Of a DNA stretch of 64,000 bases, positions 32,370 through 41,190 are shown piece after piece. Under the pieces are notes generated by a model, which had not been told where the DNA came from, did no database searches, and was given only the letters and a program-made list of their open reading frames with translations. The position numbers and the translations under genes were made by a program. Within the stretch, counting starts at the first letter, position 1, and every line of letters starts with the position of its first letter. The DNA comes from Alcanivorax sp. GTDB lineage: Bacteria > Pseudomonadota > Gammaproteobacteria > Pseudomonadales > Alcanivoracaceae. The stretch is taken from assembly GCF_019431375.1 (NCBI RefSeq), contig NZ_CP080267.1, positions 1,302,001 to 1,366,000 on the forward strand, written 5' to 3'.

Positions 32370-33788
32370 ATGAGCGATACCTATCAGGCGATTGCCAATT
32401 CCTCTATGGGCAAGGCGCTGTTTGGCGCAATCAACCTCCCTATTCCGGTCATTCTCGAGCGCTGGCAGCCGGGCCAGGCTTCCTTCATCAAGGGCCGCGT
32501 GCTGGTGGGTGCCGCCAACGGTTCCACCGGTATCGATACCGTCCTGGCGACCCTGAAAGGGGCCCCGGAAGCCCAGGTCGCGGTGCTGGCCAACACCGGC
32601 AACGCCACCGAGCTGCAGAAGAAAGCCGGCAAGCTGGGCGTGAGCGCGGACAACTACACCGCCAGCCGCGAAGACGATGCCAAGTTCAAGGGCCTGGTCT
32701 TCGACGCCACCGGCATTCAGAACCCGGATGAGCTGAAAGCCCTGTGGGAATTCTTCCACCCGGTAATCCGCAAGCTGGAAAAATGTGCCCGCGTTGTGGT
32801 CATCGGCCGCACCCCGGAAAAACAGACTGGCGCCGCCCGTGTGGCCCAGCGTGCCCTGGAAGGTTTCACCCGCTCCGTGGGCAAGGAAATCAAGAAAGGC
32901 GCCACCGCCCAGCTGGTGTACGTGGACGAAGGCGCAGAAGCGCAGCTGGCCTCTCCCCTGCACTTCTTCCTGTCGCCGAAATCCGCCTACGTATCCGGCC
33001 AGGTAGTTCGCGCCACCGAAGCTGGCTTCAAGGCTGCCAAGTTTGACTGGGACAAGCCGCTGGCCGGCAAGAAAGCCCTGGTCACCGGTGGCTCCCGCGG
33101 TATCGGTGCGGCGATCGCCGAAGTCCTGGCCCGTGACGGCGCTACCGTGACCGTGCTGGATATCCCGCCCATGGCTGACGACCTGAACCAGGTGGCCGAG
33201 CAGATCGGTGGCGATACCCTGGAACTGGACATCACCGCTGACGAGGCCCCGGCCACCATCGCCGCCAAGGCGAAGGAAATCGGCGGCTACGACGTGGTCG
33301 TGCACAATGCCGGCGTTACCCGCGACAAGATGCTGGGCAACATGCCGGAGAAATTCTGGGACATGGTGCTGAACATCAACATCGCCAGCCAGCTGCGCAT
33401 CAACGAGAAACTGCTGGCCGACGGCGGCATGGGCAAAGGTGGCCGCATCATTTCCATCAGCTCCATCGCCGGTATCGCTGGCAACCTGGGTCAGACCAAC
33501 TACGGCGCCTCCAAGGCCGCCGTGATCGGCATGGTCGACGCCTACAAGGACGAGTACGCCGAGAAAGGCATCACCATCAATGCCGTGGCCCCGGGCTTCA
33601 TCGAAACCCAGATGACCGCCGCCATCCCCTTCACCATCCGTGAAGCGGGTCGTCGCATGAACGCCATGAACCAGGGCGGCCAGCCGGTAGACGTGGCTGA
33701 AACCATCGCCTTCTTTGCCAGCCCGGCCTCTCAGGGTCTGACCGGCAACGTGGTACGTGTCTGTGGTCAGATGCTGCTGGGTGCGTAA
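32370..33788 (+). CDS. High-molecular-weight 3-oxoacyl-ACP reductase (FabG-like)
   Basis: Two-domain short-chain dehydrogenase (472 aa). The N-terminal half (about 1-225) is a flavodoxin-like, non-catalytic domain. The C-terminal half is a classical SDR with TGGSRGIG (239-246), NAG (313-315), catalytic Ser in ISISSIAG (about 364), and YGASK (Y378, K382). This is the architecture of mycobacterial FabG4, which works on 3-ketoacyl-CoA with NADH. Divergent from a thiolase, and a MaoC dehydratase that could be its partner is encoded at 43484. The ATG after AAAGGACAGGATC was chosen. Confidence 0.92.
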   Translation: MSDTYQAIANSSMGKALFGAINLPIPVILERWQPGQASFIKGRVLVGAANGSTGIDTVLATLKGAPEAQVAVLANTGNATELQKKAGKLGVSADNYTASREDDAKFKGLVFDATGIQNPDELKALWEFFHPVIRKLEKCARVVVIGRTPEKQTGAARVAQRALEGFTRSVGKEIKKGATAQLVYVDEGAEAQLASPLHFFLSPKSAYVSGQVVRATEAGFKAAKFDWDKPLAGKKALVTGGSRGIGAAIAEVLARDGATVTVLDIPPMADDLNQVAEQIGGDTLELDITADEAPATIAAKAKEIGGYDVVVHNAGVTRDKMLGNMPEKFWDMVLNINIASQLRINEKLLADGGMGKGGRIISISSIAGIAGNLGQTNYGASKAAVIGMVDAYKDEYAEKGITINAVAPGFIETQMTAAIPFTIREAGRRMNAMNQGGQPVDVAETIAFFASPASQGLTGNVVRVCGQMLLGA

Positions 33789-33848
33789 CAGCCACCAGCT
33801 GCAAGCCTCAAGCTACAACACGGTTTGAGGTTTTCGCCACAGGATCCA

Positions 33849-33881
33849 CAAAAGAGCCGCGCCGCAAGGTGCGGCTTTTTT
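33849..33881 (+). terminator. Rho-independent terminator after the FabG-like gene
   Basis: Hairpin GCCGC-AAGGT-GCGGC with extended alternative AGCCGC pairing and a T-run. Confidence 0.8.
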
Positions 33882-33916
33882 GTTTGTGGGTTGTACTCCC
33901 AATCTATCAACGATAG

Positions 33917-34085
33917 CCGCTGTAGGAGCTCCTCTTGAGGGGCGAACCGTGTGTGAACGCGGAAATCATCCGAAGGATGATCAGGCGCTTCAAGGCTCGA
34001 CAGCTTTTAGAAAAGAGTGCGGGAACGGATGTGTCTGCCGCCTCGCTTCGCTCGGTTCGCCCCTCAAGAGGAGCTCCTACAGCGG
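33917..34085. repeat. Long inverted repeat with GTAGGAGCTCC ends
   Basis: Two perfect 33-bp inverted arms (33917-33949 and 34053-34085) beginning CCGCTGTAGGAGCTCCTC, separated by 103 bp. The ends resemble Pseudomonas-type REP sequences (GTAGGAGC...GCGAA). No credible protein is encoded in the centre. It lies between a convergent pair of genes; no other feature is seen in this roughly 420-bp gap besides the terminators. Confidence 0.85.
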
Positions 34086-34205
34086 TTTCACAGATATGCA
34101 GTAGCAAAGGCCCACCACCAACAAGATCGTCGTAGACATCCTGGCGTATCCGGTCTCCGGTTTTATCTTTTAGCAACTCGCTGCTCGTCACTCGCAACTG
34201 AATAA

Positions 34206-34241
34206 GAAAGCCCCGCCGGGCTATTACCCGGCAGGGCCTGA
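34206..34241 (-). terminator. Terminator after the hydroxylase gene
   Basis: Hairpin GCCC-c-GCCGGG / CCCGGC-a-GGGC with a short T-rich end on the minus strand, about 50 bp after the stop at 34294. Confidence 0.7.
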
Positions 34242-34293
34242 AAGATCCCGTGCTCTCCCGCAACGAGACGCTACAACATCAGCGCGGAGGCGC

Positions 34294-35211
34294 TCAGGCC
34301 GCTTTCGCCAATTTGTCTTCACTCTTCTTTTTCGCTTTCGCGGCCCCTCCGGGCATGTACTGGCGCACGTCCCAGAAGAAATAACGCTTGAGCACGCTGC
34401 TGGCCTCGTCATCTTTCTGGCGCCAGCCGTAGGTCTGGGGTTTTTCCTTCTCGATGGCCAGGGTGCCGAAGATCAGCCAGTCGTAAATCGCCAGCGTGGA
34501 AGTCACGTTCTTGGCGGAATTGGGGCCACGGGAATGGTGATGATGATGCTGGGTCGGGAAGGTCAGCACATGGGCCAGCGCCCACATGGTTTTGCGCACC
34601 CAGGCCCACTTGTGATTATGGAAATAGAGATCCCAGTTCCAGTTCACATGGGTCTGGGCCGCCCAGATACCCTTGATGGCCGTGCCCACCAGGAACACCT
34701 CCACCAGGCCCAGATACAGACACACCAGCTGGAAGGTGTAATTCGGCATGATCAGCCACCAGGCCCAGCCATTCACAAAGGTCTGGGTCACTGACAGCTG
34801 CCCCTTGTTGTCCTGGCCACCTGCCAGATGGTGGGGGCGATGGCTCATCTTGTAGAACGCCTGCACCCATTGCAGCAAGCGGTTATTCGGCCGGCGGCTA
34901 TGGGCGAACAGGTGAAACGAGCCATGAATGAACTCTTCAATGCAGAAGAAAGCGATCAGCGTCGGCAGGAAATACTGCTCTTCCAGCCAGGCCAGCGAGC
35001 CAGCACTGCCGGGGAACAGGCCTGATAACCCCAGGGTCAGCAGCAATAACACCAGCGGGCGCTGCACTACCACCATCATCAGGGTGGCAAGGAAGGCGAT
35101 TTTCCAGTCCTGCCGGGTCTTCTTGCCGTCTCGGGTGCGGCCGGCTACCACTTCCCAGATCGCTGTCAGAATAATAAATGCCGTCACCACGGCGGTAAGT
35201 TGCTGGTCCAT
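34294..35211 (-). CDS. Sterol desaturase / fatty acid hydroxylase family protein
   Basis: Integral membrane di-iron enzyme of 305 aa. Several transmembrane helices (about 5-25, 38-65, 80-98, 150-180). Histidine boxes: HGSFHLFAH (about 108-116), MSHRPHH (about 133-139), FHNHK and QHHHHHSRGPNS (about 230-241), the usual fatty acid hydroxylase layout. A basic Ala/Lys tail ends the protein. Likely hydroxylates or desaturates a lipid; substrate unknown. The ATG follows GGAGAATAACA. Divergent from a LysR regulator that may control it. Confidence 0.9.
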   Translation of the reverse strand: MDQQLTAVVTAFIILTAIWEVVAGRTRDGKKTRQDWKIAFLATLMMVVVQRPLVLLLLTLGLSGLFPGSAGSLAWLEEQYFLPTLIAFFCIEEFIHGSFHLFAHSRRPNNRLLQWVQAFYKMSHRPHHLAGGQDNKGQLSVTQTFVNGWAWWLIMPNYTFQLVCLYLGLVEVFLVGTAIKGIWAAQTHVNWNWDLYFHNHKWAWVRKTMWALAHVLTFPTQHHHHHSRGPNSAKNVTSTLAIYDWLIFGTLAIEKEKPQTYGWRQKDDEASSVLKRYFFWDVRQYMPGGAAKAKKKSEDKLAKAA

Positions 35212-35284
35212 TGTTATTCTCCGGTTTGAGCGTGTTGTTGCGCACACCCCAGAAAATAGACAGCGCGTATTCCTTTTCCCAGTT

Positions 35285-35306
35285 GATATTTGATATAAGT
35301 AATATC
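35285..35306. promoter_or_regulatory. LysR-type operator candidate
   Basis: GATATT-10 bp-AATATC palindrome directly ahead of the LysR gene ATG (35308) and about 75 bp upstream of the hydroxylase start. Confidence 0.45.
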
Positions 35307-35307
35307 C

Positions 35308-36222
35308 ATGAAACTGAATTTACGCAGTATCGACCTGAACCTGCTGCCGGTCTTCGATGCCATCATGGAAGCCGGGCAGCTGTCCCGGGCCGCAGACCAG
35401 CTGGGGATGAGCCAACCCGCCATCAGTGCGGCACTGCAGCGCCTTCGCCACACCCTGGACGACGATCTCTTCGTGCGCACCCGCCAGGGCATGGTGCCCA
35501 CCCCCAGGGCGCGCGAGCTACATCAGCGACTTGCCCCACAACTGGCATCCCTGCGGGACTCGCTGGATCCGGGCAACCGCTTTGATCCGGCCAGCAGCCG
35601 GCGCCAGTTCCGCCTGCTCAGCCTGGATTACTTCGAGATGGTGCTGCTGCCACCGTTGCTGCAGCGAATACGCCACCAGGCGCCGGATGTGATGCTGGAG
35701 ATTGCTCCTGCCGGCGATGGCATGGCCGACGCCCTGCACAAGGCCCATGCCGACCTGGCCGTGGATTCGTTCGTCCCTGAAGACAGCCGACTGCACCGCA
35801 AGGTGCTGTTGGAGGAGAATCTGGTGGTAGTGGCACGCCGGGGACATCCGCAGATACAGGGTCGTTGCAGCAAATCCCGCTTTCTGAAAGCCGAACATGT
35901 GGTGCTGCCGGAGCGTAACCGGCGCCTGCCGCTGGACCTGATTCTCAATGCCCCCGGCTGGCAACGACGTGCCGGCGCCAAGGTTACCCAGTTTGCCAGC
36001 ATGCTCGCCGTCAGCGCCCGGTCGGACATGATAGCCACCGTGCCGCAGCGCCTGGCCCACCACTATGCCGACGCCCTGCAACTGCAGGTCTTGCCCTTCC
36101 CGGTCGCCGTGCCGCCGGTACCCGTTTACATGGTCTGGCCCGCCGCCCTGGACAGGGATCCCGCCCATCGCTGGCTGCGCCAGCAACTGACCGATTCCGT
36201 GGCCACTGAACCTGCCCCTTGA
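35308..36222 (+). CDS. LysR-family transcriptional regulator
   Basis: A 304-aa regulator. Winged-helix N-terminus (about 8-66): LNLLPVFDAIMEAGQLSRAA, LGMSQPAISAALQRLR and FVRTRQGMVPTP, then a PBP2-type effector domain (about 92-300) with DLAVDSF. It groups by look with NodD/SyrM-type LysR proteins (LRSIDLNLLPVFDAIM). The divergent membrane hydroxylase is the obvious target, with the shared 96-bp intergenic region containing a LysR-like palindrome. Confidence 0.92.
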   Translation: MKLNLRSIDLNLLPVFDAIMEAGQLSRAADQLGMSQPAISAALQRLRHTLDDDLFVRTRQGMVPTPRARELHQRLAPQLASLRDSLDPGNRFDPASSRRQFRLLSLDYFEMVLLPPLLQRIRHQAPDVMLEIAPAGDGMADALHKAHADLAVDSFVPEDSRLHRKVLLEENLVVVARRGHPQIQGRCSKSRFLKAEHVVLPERNRRLPLDLILNAPGWQRRAGAKVTQFASMLAVSARSDMIATVPQRLAHHYADALQLQVLPFPVAVPPVPVYMVWPAALDRDPAHRWLRQQLTDSVATEPAP

Positions 36223-36278
36223 ATCCCTGTCTCACTATCACCATCTTAGTAGGCATATACGCCAAAACAGGACGCCCC

Positions 36279-36782
36279 ATGGGTTTCGGTCGCATTTTCT
36301 TCTTCATCTTCGCTTTCGCCCTGCTGGAAGTGCTGGTACTGGCCAAGGTAGCCGGCATGATCGGCTGGCCGGTCACCATCGTCGCCACCGTGGTCACCGC
36401 CCTGCTGGGCAGCTACCTGTTTCGCCGCCAGGGGCTGGAGACCTGGGTGCGCCTGAACCAGCGCATGCAACAGGGCGACATGCCCGGCCAGGAAATGGTG
36501 GAAGGCATCATGCTGCTGCTCGGCGGCGCCCTGCTGATCACCCCGGGCTTCATCACCGATGCGGTGGGCTTCGCCCTGCTACTGCCAGGCTCCCGCCGCG
36601 CCATGGCCCGCAAAGTCGTCGAAAAAGGCACCCTGCAGGGTTTCACCACCATGCAAGGCGGCGGCTTCACTTACACCAGCTACACCCGACAGGGCCCCAA
36701 CCCGTTCCAGCAGCCACCTCGCCGGGACAACGATGGCAATGTGACCATCGACGGGGAAGCCCACCGCACCGACGAACGCTAA
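36279..36782 (+). CDS. fxsA: FxsA family membrane protein
   Basis: Cytoplasmic-membrane protein of 167 aa; E. coli FxsA relieves exclusion of phage T7 by F plasmids when overproduced, and its normal role is unknown. Two N-terminal helices (about 3-22 and 27-44), LFRRQGLETWVRLNQRMQQG, then the hydrophobic LLLGGALLITPGFITDAVGF (about 78-97) and a polar Gln/Pro-rich tail. The start at MGFGRIFFF follows AGGAC. Confidence 0.93.
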   Translation: MGFGRIFFFIFAFALLEVLVLAKVAGMIGWPVTIVATVVTALLGSYLFRRQGLETWVRLNQRMQQGDMPGQEMVEGIMLLLGGALLITPGFITDAVGFALLLPGSRRAMARKVVEKGTLQGFTTMQGGGFTYTSYTRQGPNPFQQPPRRDNDGNVTIDGEAHRTDER

Positions 36783-36925
36783 CCACGACGTCGGGGAAAT
36801 CGCCTGGCGCCTGAGGTGACATGTTTAACCCGGTGCATCGACGGTTCTGCCGGTTCGCACGCCCTCCCCCACCCCTGCTAAACTCCGCGCCTTTCAACCG
36901 ACCCAGCCCGCCCGGCGGAGGCGCC

Positions 36926-38251
36926 ATGAGCCCGTTACTCAACCCGATCGTCTGGTCCGTGATTCTGCTCATGGGCCTGAGCATTGCGCGGATGAATGTG
37001 GTGCTTGCGCTGCTGTGCGCGGCGCTGGTGGCGGGAATGGGTAGCGGCCTGGATCTGGAAAGTACCCTGTCTGCCTTTGGCGATGGTCTGGGTGGCGGCG
37101 CCAATATTGCCCTGAGCTATGCCCTGCTCGGCGCCTTTGCGGTGGCCATCGCCCGCTCCGGCATCACCGAATGGCTAGCCGCACGGATTATCGCCCGGCT
37201 GGGCCGCACCCCGGCCCCGGACCAGCTGCGCCTGATTCGAACTCTGCTGCTCACGGTGCTGCTGGCCGCCGCCATCATGAGCCAGAACCTGGTACCCATT
37301 CATATCGCCTTTATCCCGATCCTGGTGCCACCGTTGCTGGAAGTGATGCACCAGTTACGACTGGACCGGCGACTGGCCGCCTGTGTTCTCACCTTCGGGT
37401 TGATCACCCCCTACATGGTATTGCCGGTGGGCTTCGGCAGTATTTTTCTGCATACCCAGCTCGGCCCCAGCCTGGCAAAAGCGGGCCTGGAGATTCCCAA
37501 AGGGGAGCTGCCACTGGCCATGCTGCTGCCCGCTGCGGGCATGGTGGTGGGCTTGATCCTGGCGTTCATCCGCTATCGCAAGCCCCGCGACTACCGGCCG
37601 GTTGAACTGCCGGGCGAAGAACAACACGCCTCGCTTTCCCCCCGCAACGTCATTGTCGCCGCCATCGCCCTGGCCGCTGCCCTCGCACTACAGCTTTACA
37701 GCGACTCCATTATTCTCGGAGCATTGGTCGGGTTTCTGGTGTTTACAGCGGGGGGTGTAGTGCCCTGGCGGGAATCCCAGGATGCCTTTACCCAGGGCGT
37801 AAAAATGATGTCCCTGATCGGCTTTATCATGATTGCTGCCAACGGCTATGCCGCCGTGGTCAGCGCCAGCGGACAGGTACCGTTACTGGTGGAAAGTGTG
37901 ACCAGTGGCCTGCAAAGCCCACCGTTAGCGGCGGCGCTGCTATTGCTGCTCGGCCTGTTTGTGACACTGGGGATTGGCTCGTCGTTCTCCACCATTCCCA
38001 TCATCACCACCCTGTATGTGCCGCTCTGCCTGGCGTTGGGCTTCTCCCCGCTGGCAACCGCCGCCCTGGTTGGCAGTGCGGCCGCACTGGGTGACGCCGG
38101 CTCACCGGCCTCGGACTCGACGCTAGGGCCCACCGCCGGCCTCAATGCGGATGGGCAACACGACCATATCCGCGATACGGTGATTCCCACCTTTGTGCAT
38201 TACAACCTGCCGCTGATCGCCGCAGGCTGGCTAGCCGCCATGCTGCTCTGA
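36926..38251 (+). CDS. Na+/H+ antiporter family protein (NhaC-like)
   Basis: Polytopic transporter of 441 aa with about 11-12 transmembrane segments and the ion-transporter-superfamily layout. Notable: MSQNLVPIHIAFIPILVPPLL (about 117-137, likely re-entrant), ITPYMVLPVGFGSIF, and a C-terminal GDAGSPASDSTLGPTAGLNAD (about 391-411), typical of NhaC/putative Na+/H+ antiporter 2 family proteins. Ion and substrate are not known; amino acid exchange is possible. The ATG follows GGCGGAGGCGCC; the frame is open further upstream but with an improbable Pro-rich sequence. Confidence 0.85.
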   Translation: MSPLLNPIVWSVILLMGLSIARMNVVLALLCAALVAGMGSGLDLESTLSAFGDGLGGGANIALSYALLGAFAVAIARSGITEWLAARIIARLGRTPAPDQLRLIRTLLLTVLLAAAIMSQNLVPIHIAFIPILVPPLLEVMHQLRLDRRLAACVLTFGLITPYMVLPVGFGSIFLHTQLGPSLAKAGLEIPKGELPLAMLLPAAGMVVGLILAFIRYRKPRDYRPVELPGEEQHASLSPRNVIVAAIALAAALALQLYSDSIILGALVGFLVFTAGGVVPWRESQDAFTQGVKMMSLIGFIMIAANGYAAVVSASGQVPLLVESVTSGLQSPPLAAALLLLLGLFVTLGIGSSFSTIPIITTLYVPLCLALGFSPLATAALVGSAAALGDAGSPASDSTLGPTAGLNADGQHDHIRDTVIPTFVHYNLPLIAAGWLAAMLL

Positions 38252-38274
38252 ATAGAGAGTCCGCCTACTTGACC

Positions 38275-38358
38275 GTTGGCGCCTTGCGCGCAAGGCGAAC
38301 TTTTCGGGGATCGCTTTTTGACTGGCCTCTTTTCGCCTTGCGAACAAAGCTTCAAAGG
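38275..38358. repeat. Degenerate REP-like element
   Basis: GTTGGCGCCTTGCGCGCAAG at 38275 and a diverged complement TTTCGCCTTGCGAACAAAGC at about 38331-38350. Looks like a decayed member of the family at 45843 and 45963. Confidence 0.6.
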
Positions 38359-38383
38359 CTTGGCAAAGTCTGCCAGAACCGGA

Positions 38384-38662
38384 TTACTTGCTCTTCCACA
38401 TCCGGGCCACCGCCTTGTCACTGCCCAACAGGCCCACCACTTCACACACCAGACCTACCGCCAGGAAAACAGCGACGGGAATCAGCCCGCCATACAGCTC
38501 AGCCACCAGCGTTGCCGCCAGGGCCCCGGTGGCAAGCACCAGAAACAAGGTACCGACCACAATCAGAATTTTTCGATGCGAGGGGCGATAGGCATAGCTG
38601 TCATCACCAGACTCGAAAGGGGTGAGAATGGGGGAGAAAACCTTGCGCAGAGACTCTTTCAC
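38384..38662 (-). CDS. Hypothetical two-helix membrane protein
   Basis: Unrecognised 92-aa protein with two hydrophobic helices (about 31-52 and 58-80), a basic N-terminus and a short basic tail. The start is GTG with no good ribosome site, so the exact N-terminus is uncertain. It stands alone between the antiporter-like gene (convergent) and the AraC regulator region. Codon use and hydrophobicity support a real gene; function unknown. Confidence 0.6.
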   Translation of the reverse strand: MKESLRKVFSPILTPFESGDDSYAYRPSHRKILIVVGTLFLVLATGALAATLVAELYGGLIPVAVFLAVGLVCEVVGLLGSDKAVARMWKSK

Positions 38663-38769
38663 TGGTTAACACCGATTACACGTTTTGATGGATACCCCAC
38701 AAGCCGGTGAGGCGAAGAATAACGGCGCCACTGCATGGTGACGCGTGAAAATATTTCTACGATAAATCG

Positions 38770-38796
38770 CAAAAAGGCGCCACTGGCGCCTTTCTT
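38770..38796 (-). terminator. Rho-independent terminator after the AraC gene
   Basis: Hairpin AAAGGCGCC-ACT-GGCGCCTTT, 28 bp past the leftward stop at 38824, ending in a T-run on the minus strand. Confidence 0.85.
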
Positions 38797-38823
38797 TTAC
38801 TTTCACCTTTCAACTCGCAACGC

Positions 38824-39843
38824 TCAACTGTTCTCCGCCGCGTCTTCTTCCGCCTTCAACTTGCGGTACTCAATCGGAGTCATGCCGACCCAGCGTTTGA
38901 AAGCCCGGTAAAACGTGGACGGTTCCGAGAAGCCGGTAAGATAAACGATTTCATCGATGGATTCCTCGGTACCGGCAAGAAGACGTTTGGCCAGGCGGCA
39001 ACGATAATCAGCGACCAGCTGGTTGAAGTTGGTGCCAGCATCCGCAAGGCGAGTCCGTAACTGACGGGCCTTTATACCCAGGCGCTCGGCCACTTCTTCC
39101 AGGTTGGCATGGCCGGATTCCAGCAGCTCACCGATCAACCGATTGACCTGGGCCACCAGGTCCTGCTTTTCCAGGCGGGCCACCTGCTCACTGGCGAGCT
39201 GTTCGTGCAGGTGCAGCAGTTCCGGCTCATGATGGGCAGACGGCAAATTCATGACCCGGGCATCGAAGTACATGCCAATGCTCGGCATGTCGAATTTCAC
39301 CGGGCAATCGAACAGGCGCTCGTATTCCTGTTTGTCTGCATGGCGGGTATGGCCAAAGTGCACTTCCAGCGGCTCGAAGGCGCCGTCGGTAACAAAGCGG
39401 AAAAATTTGATCACGCCCATCATCATGCATTCGTTGAGATGGCTGAGGCGTTTGCTCCAGATCATCTGTTTGAGGAAGACACGGTCGCCTTCTTCAAACA
39501 ACTCCCCCTGGGCGGCGTCGGACAGCAGACGCTGGTAATCCAGAGCTCGCTTGAGGCCTTCGCCAAAGGTGGGGCTGGAAAGGAACAGGTATTCGAGCAC
39601 CTGGCCTTTGTAGACTGGAATATGCTCACCCAGATGCAGGCCGATGTGTTCATCACCGGACACTTTCTCCAGGGCCTGCCAGAACCATTCCTGGGCGTCA
39701 TGGGGCGTACGCAGGTCCGGTACCTGAAGGATGGATTTGTCGAGACCGACTTCTGCCAACACGGCATCGGCATCAATACCGGCGTTAATCATGGCCTTGT
39801 AGGCCATTCGCAACAGCACACCGGAATCTGTCATTTCTGCCAT
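38824..39843 (-). CDS. AraC-family regulator with arabinose-binding-type N-domain
   Basis: A 339-aa regulator of the OruR/ArgR-like AraC group. The N-terminal about 200 residues match the domain called Arabinose_bd (ALEKVSGDEHIGLHLGEHIP, SFPxFGEGLKRALDYQRLLSD-like). The C-terminal AraC helix-turn-helix pair (about 245-330) has LEEVAERLGIKARQLRTRL and VYLTGFSEPSTFYRAFKRWVG. Such proteins often regulate lipid or alkane genes. It lies downstream of the acyl desaturase on the same strand but behind a terminator, so it is separately transcribed. Confidence 0.9.
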   Translation of the reverse strand: MAEMTDSGVLLRMAYKAMINAGIDADAVLAEVGLDKSILQVPDLRTPHDAQEWFWQALEKVSGDEHIGLHLGEHIPVYKGQVLEYLFLSSPTFGEGLKRALDYQRLLSDAAQGELFEEGDRVFLKQMIWSKRLSHLNECMMMGVIKFFRFVTDGAFEPLEVHFGHTRHADKQEYERLFDCPVKFDMPSIGMYFDARVMNLPSAHHEPELLHLHEQLASEQVARLEKQDLVAQVNRLIGELLESGHANLEEVAERLGIKARQLRTRLADAGTNFNQLVADYRCRLAKRLLAGTEESIDEIVYLTGFSEPSTFYRAFKRWVGMTPIEYRKLKAEEDAAENS

Positions 39844-39863
39844 GCGTTCTGCCTTGTCCCCAA

Positions 39864-39899
39864 ATAAAAAAAGCTACTCTCAGATCGACTGAGAGTAGC
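39864..39899 (-). terminator. Rho-independent terminator after the desaturase operon
   Basis: Perfect 11-bp arms GCTACTCTCAG / CTGAGAGTAGC with a five-base loop and seven T on the minus strand, 70 bp past the desaturase stop. Confidence 0.92.
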
Positions 39900-39968
39900 A
39901 TAAGGATGGCAGGGCCGGAACCAGCGCAGGACCGGCCCGAACCAGGAGATCAGACCACCTTCGGGCAA

Positions 39969-41126
39969 TCAGGCAGCCTTGCGGGTCTCTGACTCAGGTT
40001 CACGTGTCAGGGATACCACTTTGGCGCGCAAACCATTGAGCGGGCCATTCTTGCTGCCGCCTTCGGTTTTGCTGGGCAGAGACAGTTTGAAAATCCGCTT
40101 CCAGACGCTCAGGGACTGCTTCACGAAGGAGCCGGTGTTATACGGCAGGCCATGCTTTTCACAGATGGCACGGACTTCGGGAGCAATCCGGGCGTAACGG
40201 TGAGCCGGCAGATCGGGGAACAGGTGATGCTCGATCTGGAAGCTCAGGTTGCCGCTCATCACATGCATCAGACGACCGCCTTCGAAGTTGGCCGAGCCCA
40301 GCAGCTGGCGCACATACCACTGGCCGCGGGTCTCGTTCTCGATCACGGATTCCGGGAACTGCTCCACCTCTTCCGGGAAGTGACCGTTGTAGATCACCTG
40401 GGAAGACCACAGGTTGCGCGCCACATTGGCCGCCATGTTACCGGCGAACACGAAGGGAGCGAACGGACCCGCCAGGGCCGGGAACAGCAGGTAGTCCTTG
40501 ACCAGCTGCTTACGCATCTTCTTCCAGGTCGGCTTGAACTCGGCCTTTACCTCTTCCTTGGTCTTGGTCTTGTAGATCAGGTAGTCCTCCAGCTTGAGGC
40601 TTTGTACCGCCACAAAGTGCTGGAAGAAGGTGGCCAGGATGCCTGCCAGGATCGGGTTGAACAGGAAGCGGGGCTCCCACTCCTGGTCTTCCGACATGCG
40701 CAGGATGCCGTAACCAATGTCATGGTCCTTGTCGAGCACGTTGGTGAACGTGTGGTGCTCGAAATTGTGGGTCTGCTTCCAGGCCGTGTTGGTGCAGGTG
40801 TTGTCCCAGTCAAAAACCTTGGAGTTAATGGCAGGGTCACCCATCCAGTCGTACTGGCCGTGCATCACGTTATGACCGATTTCCATGTTGTCCAGGATCT
40901 TGGAGGCGGACAGACAGGCCACACCGGCCAGCCATGCCGGCGGCAGGAAACCCGCCATCAGCAGGCCACGACCGGCAACTTCCAGGCGACGCTGACGCTT
41001 GATCAGGGTGCGGATGTAGTTAGCATCTTCTTCGCCCAGGTCAGCCATTTCACGATTACGGATGGCATCCAGTTCCTGGCCAATGGTCTCGAATTGTTCG
41101 GCGCTCAAGTTACTGAAAATACTCAT
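39969..41126 (-). CDS. DesB-like fatty acyl-CoA desaturase
   Basis: Membrane di-iron acyl desaturase (385 aa) of the P. aeruginosa DesB type, which introduces a delta-9 double bond into acyl-CoA aerobically. The three histidine boxes are complete: GHNVMHG (about 84-90), HNFEHHTFTN (about 119-128) and QIEHHLFPDLPAHR (about 301-314). Hydrophobic spans lie at about 54-75 and 210-232. The electron donor is presumably the flavin/ferredoxin reductase encoded just upstream on the same strand (64-bp gap). This operon and the FabA-FabB pair give two routes to unsaturated lipids. Confidence 0.93.
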   Translation of the reverse strand: MSIFSNLSAEQFETIGQELDAIRNREMADLGEEDANYIRTLIKRQRRLEVAGRGLLMAGFLPPAWLAGVACLSASKILDNMEIGHNVMHGQYDWMGDPAINSKVFDWDNTCTNTAWKQTHNFEHHTFTNVLDKDHDIGYGILRMSEDQEWEPRFLFNPILAGILATFFQHFVAVQSLKLEDYLIYKTKTKEEVKAEFKPTWKKMRKQLVKDYLLFPALAGPFAPFVFAGNMAANVARNLWSSQVIYNGHFPEEVEQFPESVIENETRGQWYVRQLLGSANFEGGRLMHVMSGNLSFQIEHHLFPDLPAHRYARIAPEVRAICEKHGLPYNTGSFVKQSLSVWKRIFKLSLPSKTEGGSKNGPLNGLRAKVVSLTREPESETRKAA

Positions 41127-41190
41127 GTGCTTTCTCCTTAAACCCGGTTTGAAGGTTCGTCTCAGGACGCTTCGGTTTGGGTGAATCCGT

